A stretch of DNA of 64,000 nt, taken from assembly GCA_037953625.1 (NCBI GenBank), contig CM075654.1, forward strand, positions 56,071,001 through 56,135,000, in the 5' to 3' direction. This document shows positions 45,585 through 57,159 of this stretch, in pieces (position 1 is the first letter of the stretch; each line of letters starts with the position of its first letter). The DNA comes from Crotalaria pallida (Eukaryota; Streptophyta; Magnoliopsida; Fabales; Fabaceae). The notes under the pieces were generated by a model. It saw nothing but the letters and a program-made list of their open reading frames with translations, did no database searches and was not told where the DNA came from. The translations under genes were made by a program, and so were the position numbers.

Positions 45585-48500
45585 TGTAACATCCCTAATT
45601 TAATTCCAAGCATAATTAGTGAATTAATAGGCTTAAAGGTTAGGGAACGAATAGATTAATTGCTTAAAGAATTTTGGGTGATAGGAGAATAGTAATTATA
45701 AGTACTAGGGGTTGTGTAGAAGACATTTGTAGTAACGGGCAAGACTAACTAAGCGGAATCGGGAGTTAAATCGGCGTTTTAGATGTTAGAAATCAACCGA
45801 AAAGAGAAAATTGGGAATTTATTATAGGATGCTAAGAAAATAAATTCCACCGTTGGATATGAAGTTTAAGGGATTAAGAAGCTTGTCTAAAAATATGGAC
45901 CCGATTCGACGGTTAACGAAAAAGTTACGGCGAACCGAAAGTTGGAAATTCTGACCCACGCCCAGGCGCACCAGCCTGCGTCCAGGCGCACCAGCCTGCG
46001 TCCAGGCGCACACCACTGTTCATTGGTGCTGGGCCAGACAGTTTTATGCCTAGGCGCGCCCTGCGCGCATCAGATCCCCATCAGGCGCACCAGACGTGCG
46101 CCATTCCTTCCTGACCACACCAGATTCATGCACCATGCACCAGACCAGGAGCTGGTGCCAGACTCGCGCTCAGGCGCGCGCCACCCGCGCCCAGGCGCGC
46201 GCGATCAGATGCACCATTTTCAGCCATCAGATTTGAACTTGGGCACCAAGTTGCCCAATCTTGGCCACACGATTTTATGGCTGGTTCAAGGCAAAAATAA
46301 GAAGGAGAGATAATACACTCCCTCATACACCATCATCAACATCATCAACATCATCCCTTCTTCCTCATAATTCTCTCAAAGCCCCAAGAGCTTCCCATCC
46401 TCCCTCAAACAACCATGACCATAAAACCACACCAACACCAAGATCAAAACCTCATCCACCCTCTTGATCCAAGATCAAGCACCAAACCATCATCAACTCA
46501 AACACTAATAACCAAGTCCCACCATTATCATAAATCATCATCTCCATCAAACCCTCTACAATAAAATAACCAGGAGCCATCCTTATACATCCTCTCAAAT
46601 TCGTGGCTCCCTCCTCCTCATCTCCATAGACCTTTCAAGCTTTGCACCTAAGAAGAACCAAGGCAATCATCATCACCATAGCCATCAACCATGAAGCACC
46701 CAAAACCAAGCCACAAAATTGACCCACCCATCATTCCCATCAAGATCAAGTAAGAGTTTGGTCAACAAAATCTTCCTCCTATCCTCCACCAAAATTGTGA
46801 TCTTCTCCCTCTCTATTTCCATGGGTTTGTAAACCTAACAATTAGGGAGAGTTATACCCATCAACCTCATCATTAAAGACAAGAAGTAGGAGATTAAGGC
46901 TAGGGATTCAAGGGTCAAAGTGAGTACAAGTCAAAATGTAGAGGAGCTAAGGTTAAGGAACTCAAACACCAAGGGTCCATGGGCTAGGGCTTGAGATTCA
47001 TCACCACCTCTTAAGAAGGTAAGAGGGGTTTGTGTTACCTTTGCTAAGGATATAGATTCTAGGATGTTGTAATGATGACTAGGTGTAGATAATTGATTAA
47101 GAGAATAAACCATAGGATAATTAAGTGCATGAAATGAACCTTGGGGTATAATTGCTACTAAATGTGTAGATTATATGTTAATTAAGTAGGAATTGAAGAA
47201 CCCTAGGGAGTTGACTTAATTTATAGTACTCTGAGACATACCTGAGTATGTCGACTGTTTTGTTTACCAACTGTGGATTGTTATTTGTCATTGATGTATG
47301 TTCATATTGTGCTGGGTTTGGTGACTCGTAAAGCAAATAATGGACTAAGAATTAACGTAGGCAAGTCATATAGAAAGGGCTAGGTAAGGAGGAAAGGATG
47401 GAAAATTATGAGCGAGTAATTAAAGAATGTATTAAGGACAAATAGTTTGGTAAAAGGGAAGTGATGTTAATTGAATTATAAGTTAGAAAATGGTGATTGT
47501 GTGACAAGGAACCTTGATGGATGTCGTGCCTGCTTAAATGTGTTAAGTGTAAACGTGACCATAACGGTTGAATGATAATATGTGTTATTGAGATGGTGTT
47601 TTTCTTGAATATTCATGACGTGTGATTTGGTGATGTTTATAAATTAAGTGCTTATTTTGTTAAATGATTGTGATATGATGTTGATTAGAAACCAAGGCAA
47701 AGAATGGTAATCAAGTATAAATTAAATGATAATGGAAAGTGCAGTTGAATTGAGTATTGGTGCATTGGTAGACTAGGTGCCCCTACCGGGTGTATCAAAG
47801 GCCCGAGGGCAAAGTCTCACCAGGCCGAATGCCCATTAGGTCCAAATGCCCTGTTAGGCGTCAATGCACCAAGACTTAATTCACTGCCGAAATAAAAGAT
47901 ATAAAATGTGTTGGAAATGTGAAAAAGAGAATGAAATCAAATAATTGCAATGTGCAATGATAAGTGGAAAATATGATAGCATAGCTTGACAGGGTGAAGC
48001 CTTTTGGGTGTAAAAGTCCTGGTTGAGCAAGAGACCCTTGGGTGTTCCAAATGCCTGGCAGGAGCATTAAAATCCTAGTGATGCAAACCGGTTGTAACCG
48101 GGATTGTTATACCCGGACGCAGTAAGACGTGATCGCGCATGGGTGCAAACGCAGTAAGTCGTGACCAGGGACAGAATGAAATGAAATATACCCGGACGCA
48201 GTAAGACGTGATCGCGCATGGGTGCGAACGCAGTAGGTCGTGACCAGGGGAGAATGTAAGTGAAATATACCCGGACGCAGTAAGACGTTACCGCGCATGG
48301 GTGCGGACGCAGTAGATCGTGACCAGGGAGAATGAAAATGAAATATACCCAGACGCAGTAAGACGTGACCGCGCATGGGTGCGGACGCAGTAGGTCGTGA
48401 CCAGGGGAAAGATGAATGAGAAATGTGAATTTAATGAAAGAAAAGAGAATAAAAAGGCTTTATGAAAATAATGATATATATATGTGAGTTGGTAATTTTT

Positions 48501-49219
48501 GAGAATAGAATTTGGAATATGGAAAATGTTAATGCAAGTGGAATTAAAAAGTAATTTAAGGTTGAGTGTAGGATTGCTCGGAAGGTAGAAAGGACAAAGG
48601 ACTATTTTATTGAAAATGAACTTGTATGTAATTACTTGAAAAGAGATATTAGGTTAATGGATAGTTTTTATTGTGATAGGGCCTAGTTTGTCAGCTATGC
48701 TTCTTAGAAGCTATTTTCCTTAGTACTGTGTAATGCTACCCTTCTTGCTATATTTTTACAGGTACCGAAGGAGCATACACAAGTCTGGCCGAGCAGGTGT
48801 ACATTCCACGTGGTGGAATGTATATAGTATTTAGCGACCATCTATCGGTCATGGGTTATTTCGAGTAGTTTTGTTGTATTTCAATTTCTCTGTATTTTTG
48901 GAAAACTAAGAGCTTGAGAAGATATGTGTATTTCTTTAGAACTAATGTTCTAAGTGGACTGAACAATATTTTGGGCGCTGCTGGTCTATGATGTATTCAA
49001 ATCTGCTTCGGATAAATTTTACAGGTTAAAGTAATATTTTGGAAATGACTTTCAAACAAACAAAACTCCGTTCAATTTTACGGAGAAGTTTTATAAGTGA
49101 ACAACAGGATTACGAGCTTTCCTTATGAAAGGAAACTAATCAAACGTTTTAAAAAGAAATTTTTAAGTCGCTATTTTTAATCTTAAGGGTAATTATGGGA
49201 AAGTAATTCAGGTGTTACA
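45585..49219 (+). mobile_element. Group B 5' LTR
   Basis: Runs from TGTAACATCCC to GGTGTTACA, followed by a primer binding site; 3635 bp. Shares long blocks with 2253-5006. Contains CCAGGCGCACC repeats (45960-46205) in the slot where other LTRs hold central-CG palindromes, a 77-79-bp tandem array (48108-48415) and a perfect hairpin TACATTCCAC-GTG-GTGGAATGTA (48800-48822). The 5 bp before it are ATGTT; no right partner. Confidence 0.85.
48108..48415. repeat. Four tandem repeats of about 77-79 bp
   Basis: Units beginning TATACCCGGACGCAG start at 48108, 48187, 48266 and 48343. Each has two copies of ACGCAGTARGWCGTGA around CGCGCATGGGTGCG. The related LTR at 2253-5006 has only one such unit (about 4147-4220), so the array expanded in this lineage. 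Confidence 0.85.
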
Positions 49220-49223
49220 TTTA

Positions 49224-49235
49224 TGGTATCAGAGA
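49224..49235 (+). other. Primer binding site, initiator-Met type
   Basis: TGGTATCAGAGA matches the first 11 bases of TGGTATCAGAGC, 4 bp after the LTR end. Confidence 0.75.
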
Positions 49236-49640
49236 AGTTTTTCCTCGGCCCGAAGGGAGTAACTGATTACTCCTGTAGTTACTCATCAAGCGAGTAACTT
49301 GAAATAGAAATAGAACTGCTTTATGATTTAGTGAGTGTCATTACTAGCATGGTAATAGAAATAGTTACGAAGTCTAGTGTGGTAAGTACTCTAGATTTTC
49401 TTAGGCTAGACTGAGCTATTTGAGGGGTGCGTTTAGCATCTGACGATTTCTTTCGAGAAGCATGGTATGCATTTGAAAATCTTTTCTAAGTTCATTTAAG
49501 TATGTTAAAATTACCATGAAAAACCTGAAAATCTTGTGGAAAATCAATGAGTCATATTTAGAAGTGGATGAATGACGAAACTAAGGAAAGCAATACCCCA
49601 ACGGGCAAGAGCACGAGATTGCTACCCCACCGGGAGGAAG
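49236..49640 (+). mobile_element. Untranslated leader of a group B element, cut by an LTR
   Basis: Begins like the leader at 5023-5183 (CCTCGGCC..., then ACTCATCAAGCGAGTA versus ACTCACCGAGCGAGTA). No gag start is reached before the reversed LTR at 49641. The rest of the element must lie beyond the window or be lost. Confidence 0.65.
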
Positions 49641-51810
49641 TGTAACACCCAGCTTTTATTTAAAAATATTATTCAAAAGGTTTAAAGATTTAAAATGGGA
49701 AACTTAAAATTTCATTTTATAAATCAAGTTTACACATGAACTTGGGTATTTCAATTACAATAAGAGTAGCGCGACATAAAATTTTTCCTTCTTTCCGTAA
49801 CTTCTACTGCGACACTCTCTGATCCTCAAGCTCCTAATCATTCACCTAAAATGTTAACCACATAAGGGTGAGACCTTTTCACAACACAGTGAATTAGAAG
49901 ATAATTAAGAGCACATAATAAAAACTTAAGCATCATAATCAAATCAAGCCATGGATAACAAAATGCTTCACTTTTTCATATTTTCCAAAATCATTTTCAT
50001 TTCCCCTTTATTTTATCTTGGTCTCACATTGCCGTAGCTTAAGTGAGCACCAAGGTGCAACCTTATACTTTGCCCGAGATCTCACATTGCCGTAGCTTAA
50101 GTGAGCACCAGGACACGTACTTATATTTAGTCCTTAACTTTACAATTTCCTTATATCATCATTGATCTTTATTCTTTTAGTTTGTACCACTAGGAATTTG
50201 GTTGCTCCTGCTAGGGCGTTTGTACACCCATTAGGGACTTTAGTCACCCATCAGGACTATCACCCACTAGGCCTCACCCGTTAGGACTAATACATATAAT
50301 CTTATACTTATACTTATCACTTTCATTAAAATATTCCATTTTCAAACTTTAGTATTTTTCACATTTTCCATTCTTTTAGTTTTCGTTGAATTGATCATTT
50401 TGGACATTGACTCCTAACGGGGCATTTACACCTAGTGGGGCGTTTTTGCCTGATGGGGCGTTTGGCCCTAATGGGGAGTTTGTACACCTAGCAGGAACAC
50501 CTAGTGTCCCAATGTCCCAATGATCAATTCAACCGTCCTTAACAACACAAACACATTCACCACAATGCACACATTTCAATTAGCCATCTATAACAGATAA
50601 TAATCATCCACATTCATGCATTCACATCATTCTTAATTTCCACATCACATAACAACAAATAATTAACATCACCTATATTCCAATACTATTCGCCATTATA
50701 ATTCACAAAACGCATATATTTCAAACTACAACTAAAACCCAACTTCAAAACATCCTAATTAAACATATTCGACATCAAGTGAACAATTATCAATAGACAT
50801 GTAATATCCTTATGACCACTAATCCTCTCACCACCTACTAGCTTGCATTATTGATTATCTCATAATTAACTACTTGTTCTTAAATATATCCTTATATCCA
50901 TTTAGTCGTTTCACCAACTCATAGCCAACAGTATTAAATTATCACATTATTTAACACTTGATCGTGATATACTCATTTAACGCACATATAACTAACCTAG
51001 CAACTCTCAACAAACAACATATATCACAGATCAATCGACATACTCAGGTATGTCTCAGAGTGCTTAAATATAAGTCAACTCCCTAGGGTTCTTCACTTCC
51101 TACATTTACGACATACATAAAGGGGGGTTTTTAACAAATTTATGACAATTAAATTAAATTATTAAATTAAATCAAAATACATTCATTTTCCCTAACCAAC
51201 TTATAATAGGTGCTATTTTGCTACCCACAACCCAATTTAACTACTTAGCCCAAATCCTATTATATACCCCAACTATCCCTAACTCAAGGTGAGGAAAAGA
51301 GACTCCCCTTACCTTAATTCAAGAAGAGATAAGAGAAAACCTTCCAAAGCCCTAGCTCCTAGCACCTCAACCAAGAGCTCCAATGGAAAGAGAGGGAGAA
51401 GAGTGATCTTGACTTTCTTGGTCACAACAAAACGAAAATGATGATGAGATTGGGGCAATCCATGAGATGGAATCCAAAATCCAACTAGAGAGGGAAAAAA
51501 AAAGGAAATTCGTGTGTCCCATGAGGAAGAAAGAGATGGAACTTACCAAGTGAGCTTGATGATGATGATCTATGGTTAATGAGCTTGATGAAGAAGAAGA
51601 ACACAACTTTCTCACGGTGGGTTGGAGAAGAAAGTTGTGTGAGAGAAGAGAGGAGAAGATGAGTTGATGATGGAGAGAGAGAGAGAGAGTGTGTATGAGA
51701 ATGAGGGAGAGTGGTGCTTTTATTTAATTAGAAGGGGAGGAAACATGTGGCCAGAAATTAAAGAGGGAGGGAAAAGATTCTTTTTGGGTGGCTATGAAGC
51801 CTCCCACGCA
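49641..51810 (-). mobile_element. Reversed LTR, 3' part, cut by a younger element
   Basis: Starts TGTAACACCC in window orientation and reads on the minus strand as a 3' LTR end. Contains two CTCACATTGCCGTAGCTTAA direct repeats (about 50024 and 50084) able to fold on CTCAC/GTGAG, a minus-strand donor-like TAAGGTAAGGGG (about 51305) and (GA)n at 51671-51692. No second LTR end is reached: the element at 51811 interrupts it, with ACGCA as left target duplication. The remainder should lie beyond 64000. Confidence 0.65.
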
Positions 51811-52068
51811 TGTAACACCCCAAAATTTAATCCCCGATTAATGAAATGTTAATTATAATTGAATTATAATTAATGATTTCTATATTAATCCTTGATTAAA
51901 ATACGTATCCATGTAACTAGTTTATGTGTGTGAAATTATTTAATAAATATTATAATGCATAAAATAAATGTTTTGCATATTAGTCCCTGGGTTGGGACCT
52001 AGAAGCAATTATAGGAAAGGTTTTGGAGGGAAAGTAAATAAAATATTTATTTTTCAAAAATGGGGCAA

Positions 52069-52101
52069 AATACTCGAGTATTTCTCGGAAAACTCGAGTA
52101 T
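52069..52101. promoter_or_regulatory. Twin ACTCGAGT palindromes upstream of TATA
   Basis: AATACTCGAGTATT at 52069-52082 and ACTCGAGT about 20 bp on, centre to centre: two helical turns. The same pair recurs in the 3' LTR (about 62820-62853). Equivalent pairs with other sequence occur in the other group C LTRs, suggesting sites for a dimeric DNA-binding protein. No such protein is identified. Confidence 0.5.
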
Positions 52102-52230
52102 TCTGGATAGAGTTGCACGAGTTAGTGCGTTTGGTGAGTCAGCACCAACGATTTCGCGTTGGTGACACGAAATCATCTCCATTCCACGTCCATGGAGGTC
52201 GTGTCGACCTGCATGAGCATTCTCCCATCC

Positions 52231-52238
52231 TATTTAAG
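52231..52238 (+). promoter_or_regulatory. TATA-box candidate, young element 5' LTR
   Basis: TATTTAAG at the position where related LTRs have CTATATAAG or CTATAAAAA, about 150 bp downstream of the palindromes. Confidence 0.45.
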
Positions 52239-53087
52239 CCAACCAACACCAAATTGTTGAGATTCTTTGTCAAATTCGAAGTTGAGTGTTGAGTTAGGGT
52301 TCCTGAGTTCAAGAGATCAATTCTCCGTCTCTGTGTCAAATTGAAACACAAATCATACACCAATACAAAGCTCACATCACGAGCTTTGTATAGATATAAA
52401 GATTGTGAGCTGAGAGTAAGTGTGCTGTTAGAATCGAAGCTGAGAAGTTGAGGTTGGGTTTCTGTTTTCAGTTCTGGGAGCTTACTTCAATTTCGATTTC
52501 TGGTAAGCTCATGAATCCCTGAGTCTCAAATTCGGTTCCTTTAGTTAGTTGCTGTTGCATAGAGTCTAGAAAATATAATTTCCCCAATTTTATTCTCTGT
52601 TTCATGTGTGAACCAATTCCATTTTGGTGTTGCACTCAAACTGCTCTGCATGTGATGCTTGAAGTTGTTCTGGGAGTTGTGGAGCCTTTTCTTTGTTAAT
52701 CCTTTGATGATTCACGTCTGAGAGGTAAGGGGAAGTAATTTCTTACACTAGATAGAGTTTAAATTCCATTAATTGTGTTAGAGAGCCAACAAGAGGCTCT
52801 AAGGGCTTAGTTTGAATAGGAACTTTGGTTTGGAGACCAATCCATGCTCTATGACTGTGTTGAGCAAGTTCTAAATCATGCATGCAAGCTTAAATGACCA
52901 TTGTTTTATGAGTGTGACGTTTATTTTGCAATTTGAGGTGTTGAGTTGCTAAATTGTGTATTTTATGCATAAATGATTAATTCTCTGTCAAATTTGTTAT
53001 TTGATATGAAATGAGTATTGTAACATGTTCAATATATGGTATATGAACTACTGCGATCACTGGTATGGGTTAAAAATGTTTAGAAAT

Positions 53088-55556
53088 TGTAACACCCTAA
53101 TAATTACTACCCTTAATTCCCAAGTTTAAAAAAATGTGTACTCAAAAATTCCTTTTTAATATAATAAAATCACCCGTCAAACGGACGGAGTTTTGCTTGT
53201 TTTTCGGACTAATCCAAAATTCAACCTGTGATAAACAATTTCAAATAAACAACCAATAGCCAGCAGGGCTTCAGATTATATCTCTAAAACATATCAAGGC
53301 CCAAAGGGCTCCAAATACATAAGAGTGCATTAATTAATCGGAGTAATAGCGGAAAATACTAAGTTTGAGTGTCATAATCAAAACATATAACTTTGGTAAA
53401 ACAAAATACACTAAGTCTCAATCAAAATATACATATTAAATTTACATCCAAATATTATAATAGACTTAGGTCCATATTATATTTTAAACCCAAAACACCC
53501 TACTCTCCCTGTAAGGGAAAGTACTCCTGCTCGGCCGGGGGCTGTGCCTGCTCAATCTCAGCACCTGTAAATGTAAGGGAGTGAGCATTGCACATGAATA
53601 GAAAAGCAGTTTCTAGATAGACATAACAACTAACCAGGCCAAACACAATTAGCAATTTACTCACATAAATACAAATTCATCGCCAGCATACCATATTTTC
53701 CAATTCCATTATTTTATAAATGTCGGTTCCCTTTTTAGTTAGTTCATTTCCACCATTTGATTCCCTTTTATTCATTTTCTCCGTTCCCAAAGAAATCCCT
53801 TTTTAAACCCTTACCTTTTCCTTTTTATTTAGGGTGTATGTATGTCTCCACCAAATCAAAGGCCTACATACATACACCATCGACGATGTATGTCTCCACC
53901 AAATCGAAGGCCTACATACATCGCTCCTTTTACGTTGTATTGTCTCCCCCAAATCGAAGGCCTACAATACAACCCAAATTTTTACGATGTATCGTCTCCC
54001 CCAAATCGAAGGCCTACGATACACCACCATATTTATGCATTTTTAATTGTCCATATTATATGCCATTACTTTGCCTACCAATTCCATTTAATATTTACCA
54101 AGTCATTCCAATCACAAAAACCATCATAATTATAACCAAATAGCCACAATTCACATTTCACATAAACAATTAAAGTGCAAACATTAACCAAACTTCAACT
54201 TTTCATATAATCATACAATAACCACATTTTGTTCACATGTCCCAATTATTGATTCAAAGTCCTAAATTAGGGGTTTATGCCATTTATTATCCTCAATTAA
54301 AACCTAACCTCATTCTTTACTTCCTAAAGTTCCATAATTGCCAATTAAGCCTATTTCCAACATTTTCCTTAGTTCCTAAATTGAGATTTCTAATTTTCTA
54401 CCCTAACACGTAAACTCCTAGCCAACCATTATATCTAAATACAAACCCTTTCCTAGAACAAGCCAATGCTCACTATAACCACTCCCTTACCTTAACCTTG
54501 TAGAGAGAGAAGGGAGTACCAAACCCTAACTCTTTGAAATCTTCCCCTTTTGAGTTTCAATCAAATAGCCTCCAAGTGTGTAGTGAGAGTGAGGAGGAGA
54601 GCTTGATCCTACTTAGCCATGGTGTAGAGAGAGAAAGCTTCAAGGCTATGGAGGAGAGAGAAACTATACCCACAATGACCAAACAAAGCAAGAACGATTA
54701 GAGATTGATGATAATTTGTGTAAGTTGAAGGAGAAAGGAATGAAAATCAAATCAACTTACTTAGATGTGATGATTCTCCATGGTGGATGTTCTTGAAGCT
54801 TCAAGGATGGAGAGAGAAAATTGGGGATTGAAGTGGGTGAGAGGAAATAGAAGAGATTGATGAATGATTATGTGTTAGTGTGTGATGGGGATTGATTTTT
54901 GGTAGTTTATTATGGATCTAAGGGAGGATTTGAGGATGAAATTAGAGAGAGAGAGAAGAGAGAGCTTCGTGCCCTAGAGAGAGAAAGACAAAGGAATGAA
55001 TGAGGAAGAAGACCCCAAGCACGTTTTATTTCTGATGCAGTACGCACTACTCGGGTAGTCACACTGACTACTCGAGTAGTCCAAGTTTTCTGGACTTTCT
55101 GTTTCTCCCAACTACTCGATTACTCAGTGAATTACTCGAGTAATTGGTGAATTACTCGAGTAGTTCTGGTACTACTCGAGTAGTTTGACCAGTTCTCTCT
55201 TTCCTTGGCATTTCAAAATGCCATAACTTCTTCGTTACCCGTCGGATCTAGCTCAAATTTTAAAGCAAGCTTCCTCACATATTACCCTTCACATCCAACG
55301 GTGGAATTTACGTTTTGAGTTGTAAATATTTTATTTTTAATTTCCTAATATAGGGTGTTTACAACACCGAAAACATTGCTTCTAACGCTCTTTTGTTCAT
55401 CTTTCAACCTCCTTTCTGATGCCAATACTTCTTGACTTCCTTATGGCATTCAAAGAACTCCTAATCCATCATTTTAAATCCTTTTTACAATAATCCTTAC
55501 TTCCAAATCTTATCATTATTCTAATTACTCTTAGAATTAAAATTCGGGATGTTACA
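53088..55556 (-). mobile_element. Group A solo LTR inserted in the young element's LTR
   Basis: 2469 bp from TGTAACACCC to GGATGTTACA, flanked by GAAAT on both sides (53083-53087, 55557-55561). The intact site is seen in the 3' LTR (about 63835). No internal domains. Minus-strand layout: palindromes GACTACTCGAGTAGTC (55066-55081), ATTACTCGAGTAAT (55131-55144) and ACTACTCGAGTAGT (55171-55184), a donor-like AAGGTAAGGGAG (about 54482), four long hairpins (53833-54023), and the hairpin after GGCCGAGCAGG (53501-53523). Confidence 0.95.
53833..54023. repeat. Four hairpins with the same 22-nt loop and different stems
   Basis: Each loop is 22 nt, beginning TCTCC and ending GGCCTA. Stems: GGTGTATGTATG/CATACATACACC (12 bp, 53833-53878), CGATGTATG/CATACATCG (53884-53923), GTTGTATTG/CAATACAAC (53934-53973), TGTATCG/CGATACA (53988-54023). 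All are perfect. The loop is nearly invariant; the stems change in both arms together. Confidence 0.92.
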
Positions 55557-56688
55557 GAAATTGAAATGGTATGAAAAAATCAAGTTTTCAGTCTGTTCTG
55601 CCTGCAAATACTCGAGTATATGGCTTAACACTCGAGTATTTCGTGGTGCACCAGTGTGAAAATTGGCGCACCAACCTGAGAGTCAGGCTTGGCACTCGAG
55701 TATTTCAGATGCAACAAGAGTAAAAATTGATGAACAACTCGAGTGATACATGAACTACTCGAGTATTCTGGGTAATGAACTACTCGAGTATCTCATGAAT
55801 TACTCGAGTATGTTTATGAAGATCTGAAAACTTAAATCTCTAAAAAGACATGAATAACTCGAGTATAATTATGAACCACTCGAGTAAAATCTGGAAACTG
55901 ATAAACTACTCAAGTATTATGGAAAACACTCGAGTATTATGGAAAACACTCGAGTATTTTTAGTCAGATACTTAAAAATACCATTTTCAATTCTAAGTTA
56001 TTTTGTAACACTTAAAGGACAATAAACCAAGTGATCCTGGACTTAAAGGAAATTGATTGACGTCATGATGTTTTTATTTGGATAATGACACGTTGCTCGG
56101 GAGGCACGTAATGTATTAATAAAAGGATAAAACATCAGTCAATTCCCTTTAAGTAAAGTAATGCATTCATTCTAGAGTTTGGATGGTAGGACGTATATCA
56201 TGTTTTTGGTAAACATGTGGAGGGCCTCTGAGAGTGCCAATACGCTTGCTTGATGACACGTCGTTGACGTGGTCGGCTGAGTGGATGCCGATATGGTTAT
56301 ACCGTTTGGATGACGGTCCGTTTGGATGTCGGGATATGCTCGGGTGGCATGGATTCCAAGCTTGTCGTGTATATTCTAGGTGAATGTACGATTTGTTGTA
56401 TACCTAGGAATACAACGCAGTGATGAGTGCTGAGTTGTCAGGGATGGACGTCAGAGAGTGACATAGAATGATGGAGATAGGCTTCAGAGCTAAATTCATG
56501 CATCATGCAAGTCATTTGCATTAATTGTGATAAATGAAACAAGTGTGAGCATCCTACTTGCATTAAATACTTGCTAAGTGCTAAATGTGATTGTCATTTA
56601 TGATTGCATATTTACATATTCACATTGTACAATTTATTCTCTATTGATTATGTGTATAGACATGCTTACCCCTATGCCCTTGTAGGTG

Positions 56689-57159
56689 ATGTCTCGTTAC
56701 ATTGCTTGCATCGAGATCCGACCACTTCCTAGTGGCACATGGATCTATGAGGACCATCGCGCGGTGTTCGAGGGAGAGTTAGAGATTACCTTCTACCACC
56801 CGAACCCATTGATTCGATTCTGTCCTCGTAGATTTAGGATTCCCATCATATACACTATGCATGTACCCCCTTTATACACATACCATGGACCACCTCCCAC
56901 ACGACCAGCTCGCTCTTATCACAGTTTCCGCTTTCGACCTACCCGCTCACACCCTTTTTCTTCTAGAGTCGTCCGCGAGGAGACTCCCCCTTCTGATCCG
57001 AGGAGCCCAGTCAGGGTTTCACCAACACCTGACCCGGTACCCAGTGGTAGGGTACACTCTCCCTCGGATGAGATCGAGGAGGATCCGGTGGAGGACGAGA
57101 GTGGGAGCGAGCCTGTCGTGCATTCTACTGGGAGCGATTGGAGGGATGATGATCCCTAG
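56689..57159 (+). CDS. Small LTR-encoded protein of unknown function, intact copy
   Basis: 156 codons from ATG after the acceptor-like CCCTTGTAG|GTG to TAG. N-terminal part: MSRYIACIEIRPLPSGTWIY and an EGELEIT segment, looking like a small folded domain. The middle is Pro/Arg-rich (RPARSYHSFRFRPTRSHP). The C-terminus is acidic (SDEIEEDPVEDESG...). No signal peptide or membrane segment. I recognise no family. A broken paralogue lies at 33935-34377 in another group C LTR; 27 of the first 42 residues agree, and 14 of those 27 codons differ silently, which points to past selection on the protein. It may be expressed from the LTR promoter through splicing. Confidence 0.6.
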   Translation: MSRYIACIEIRPLPSGTWIYEDHRAVFEGELEITFYHPNPLIRFCPRRFRIPIIYTMHVPPLYTYHGPPPTRPARSYHSFRFRPTRSHPFSSRVVREETPPSDPRSPVRVSPTPDPVPSGRVHSPSDEIEEDPVEDESGSEPVVHSTGSDWRDDDP

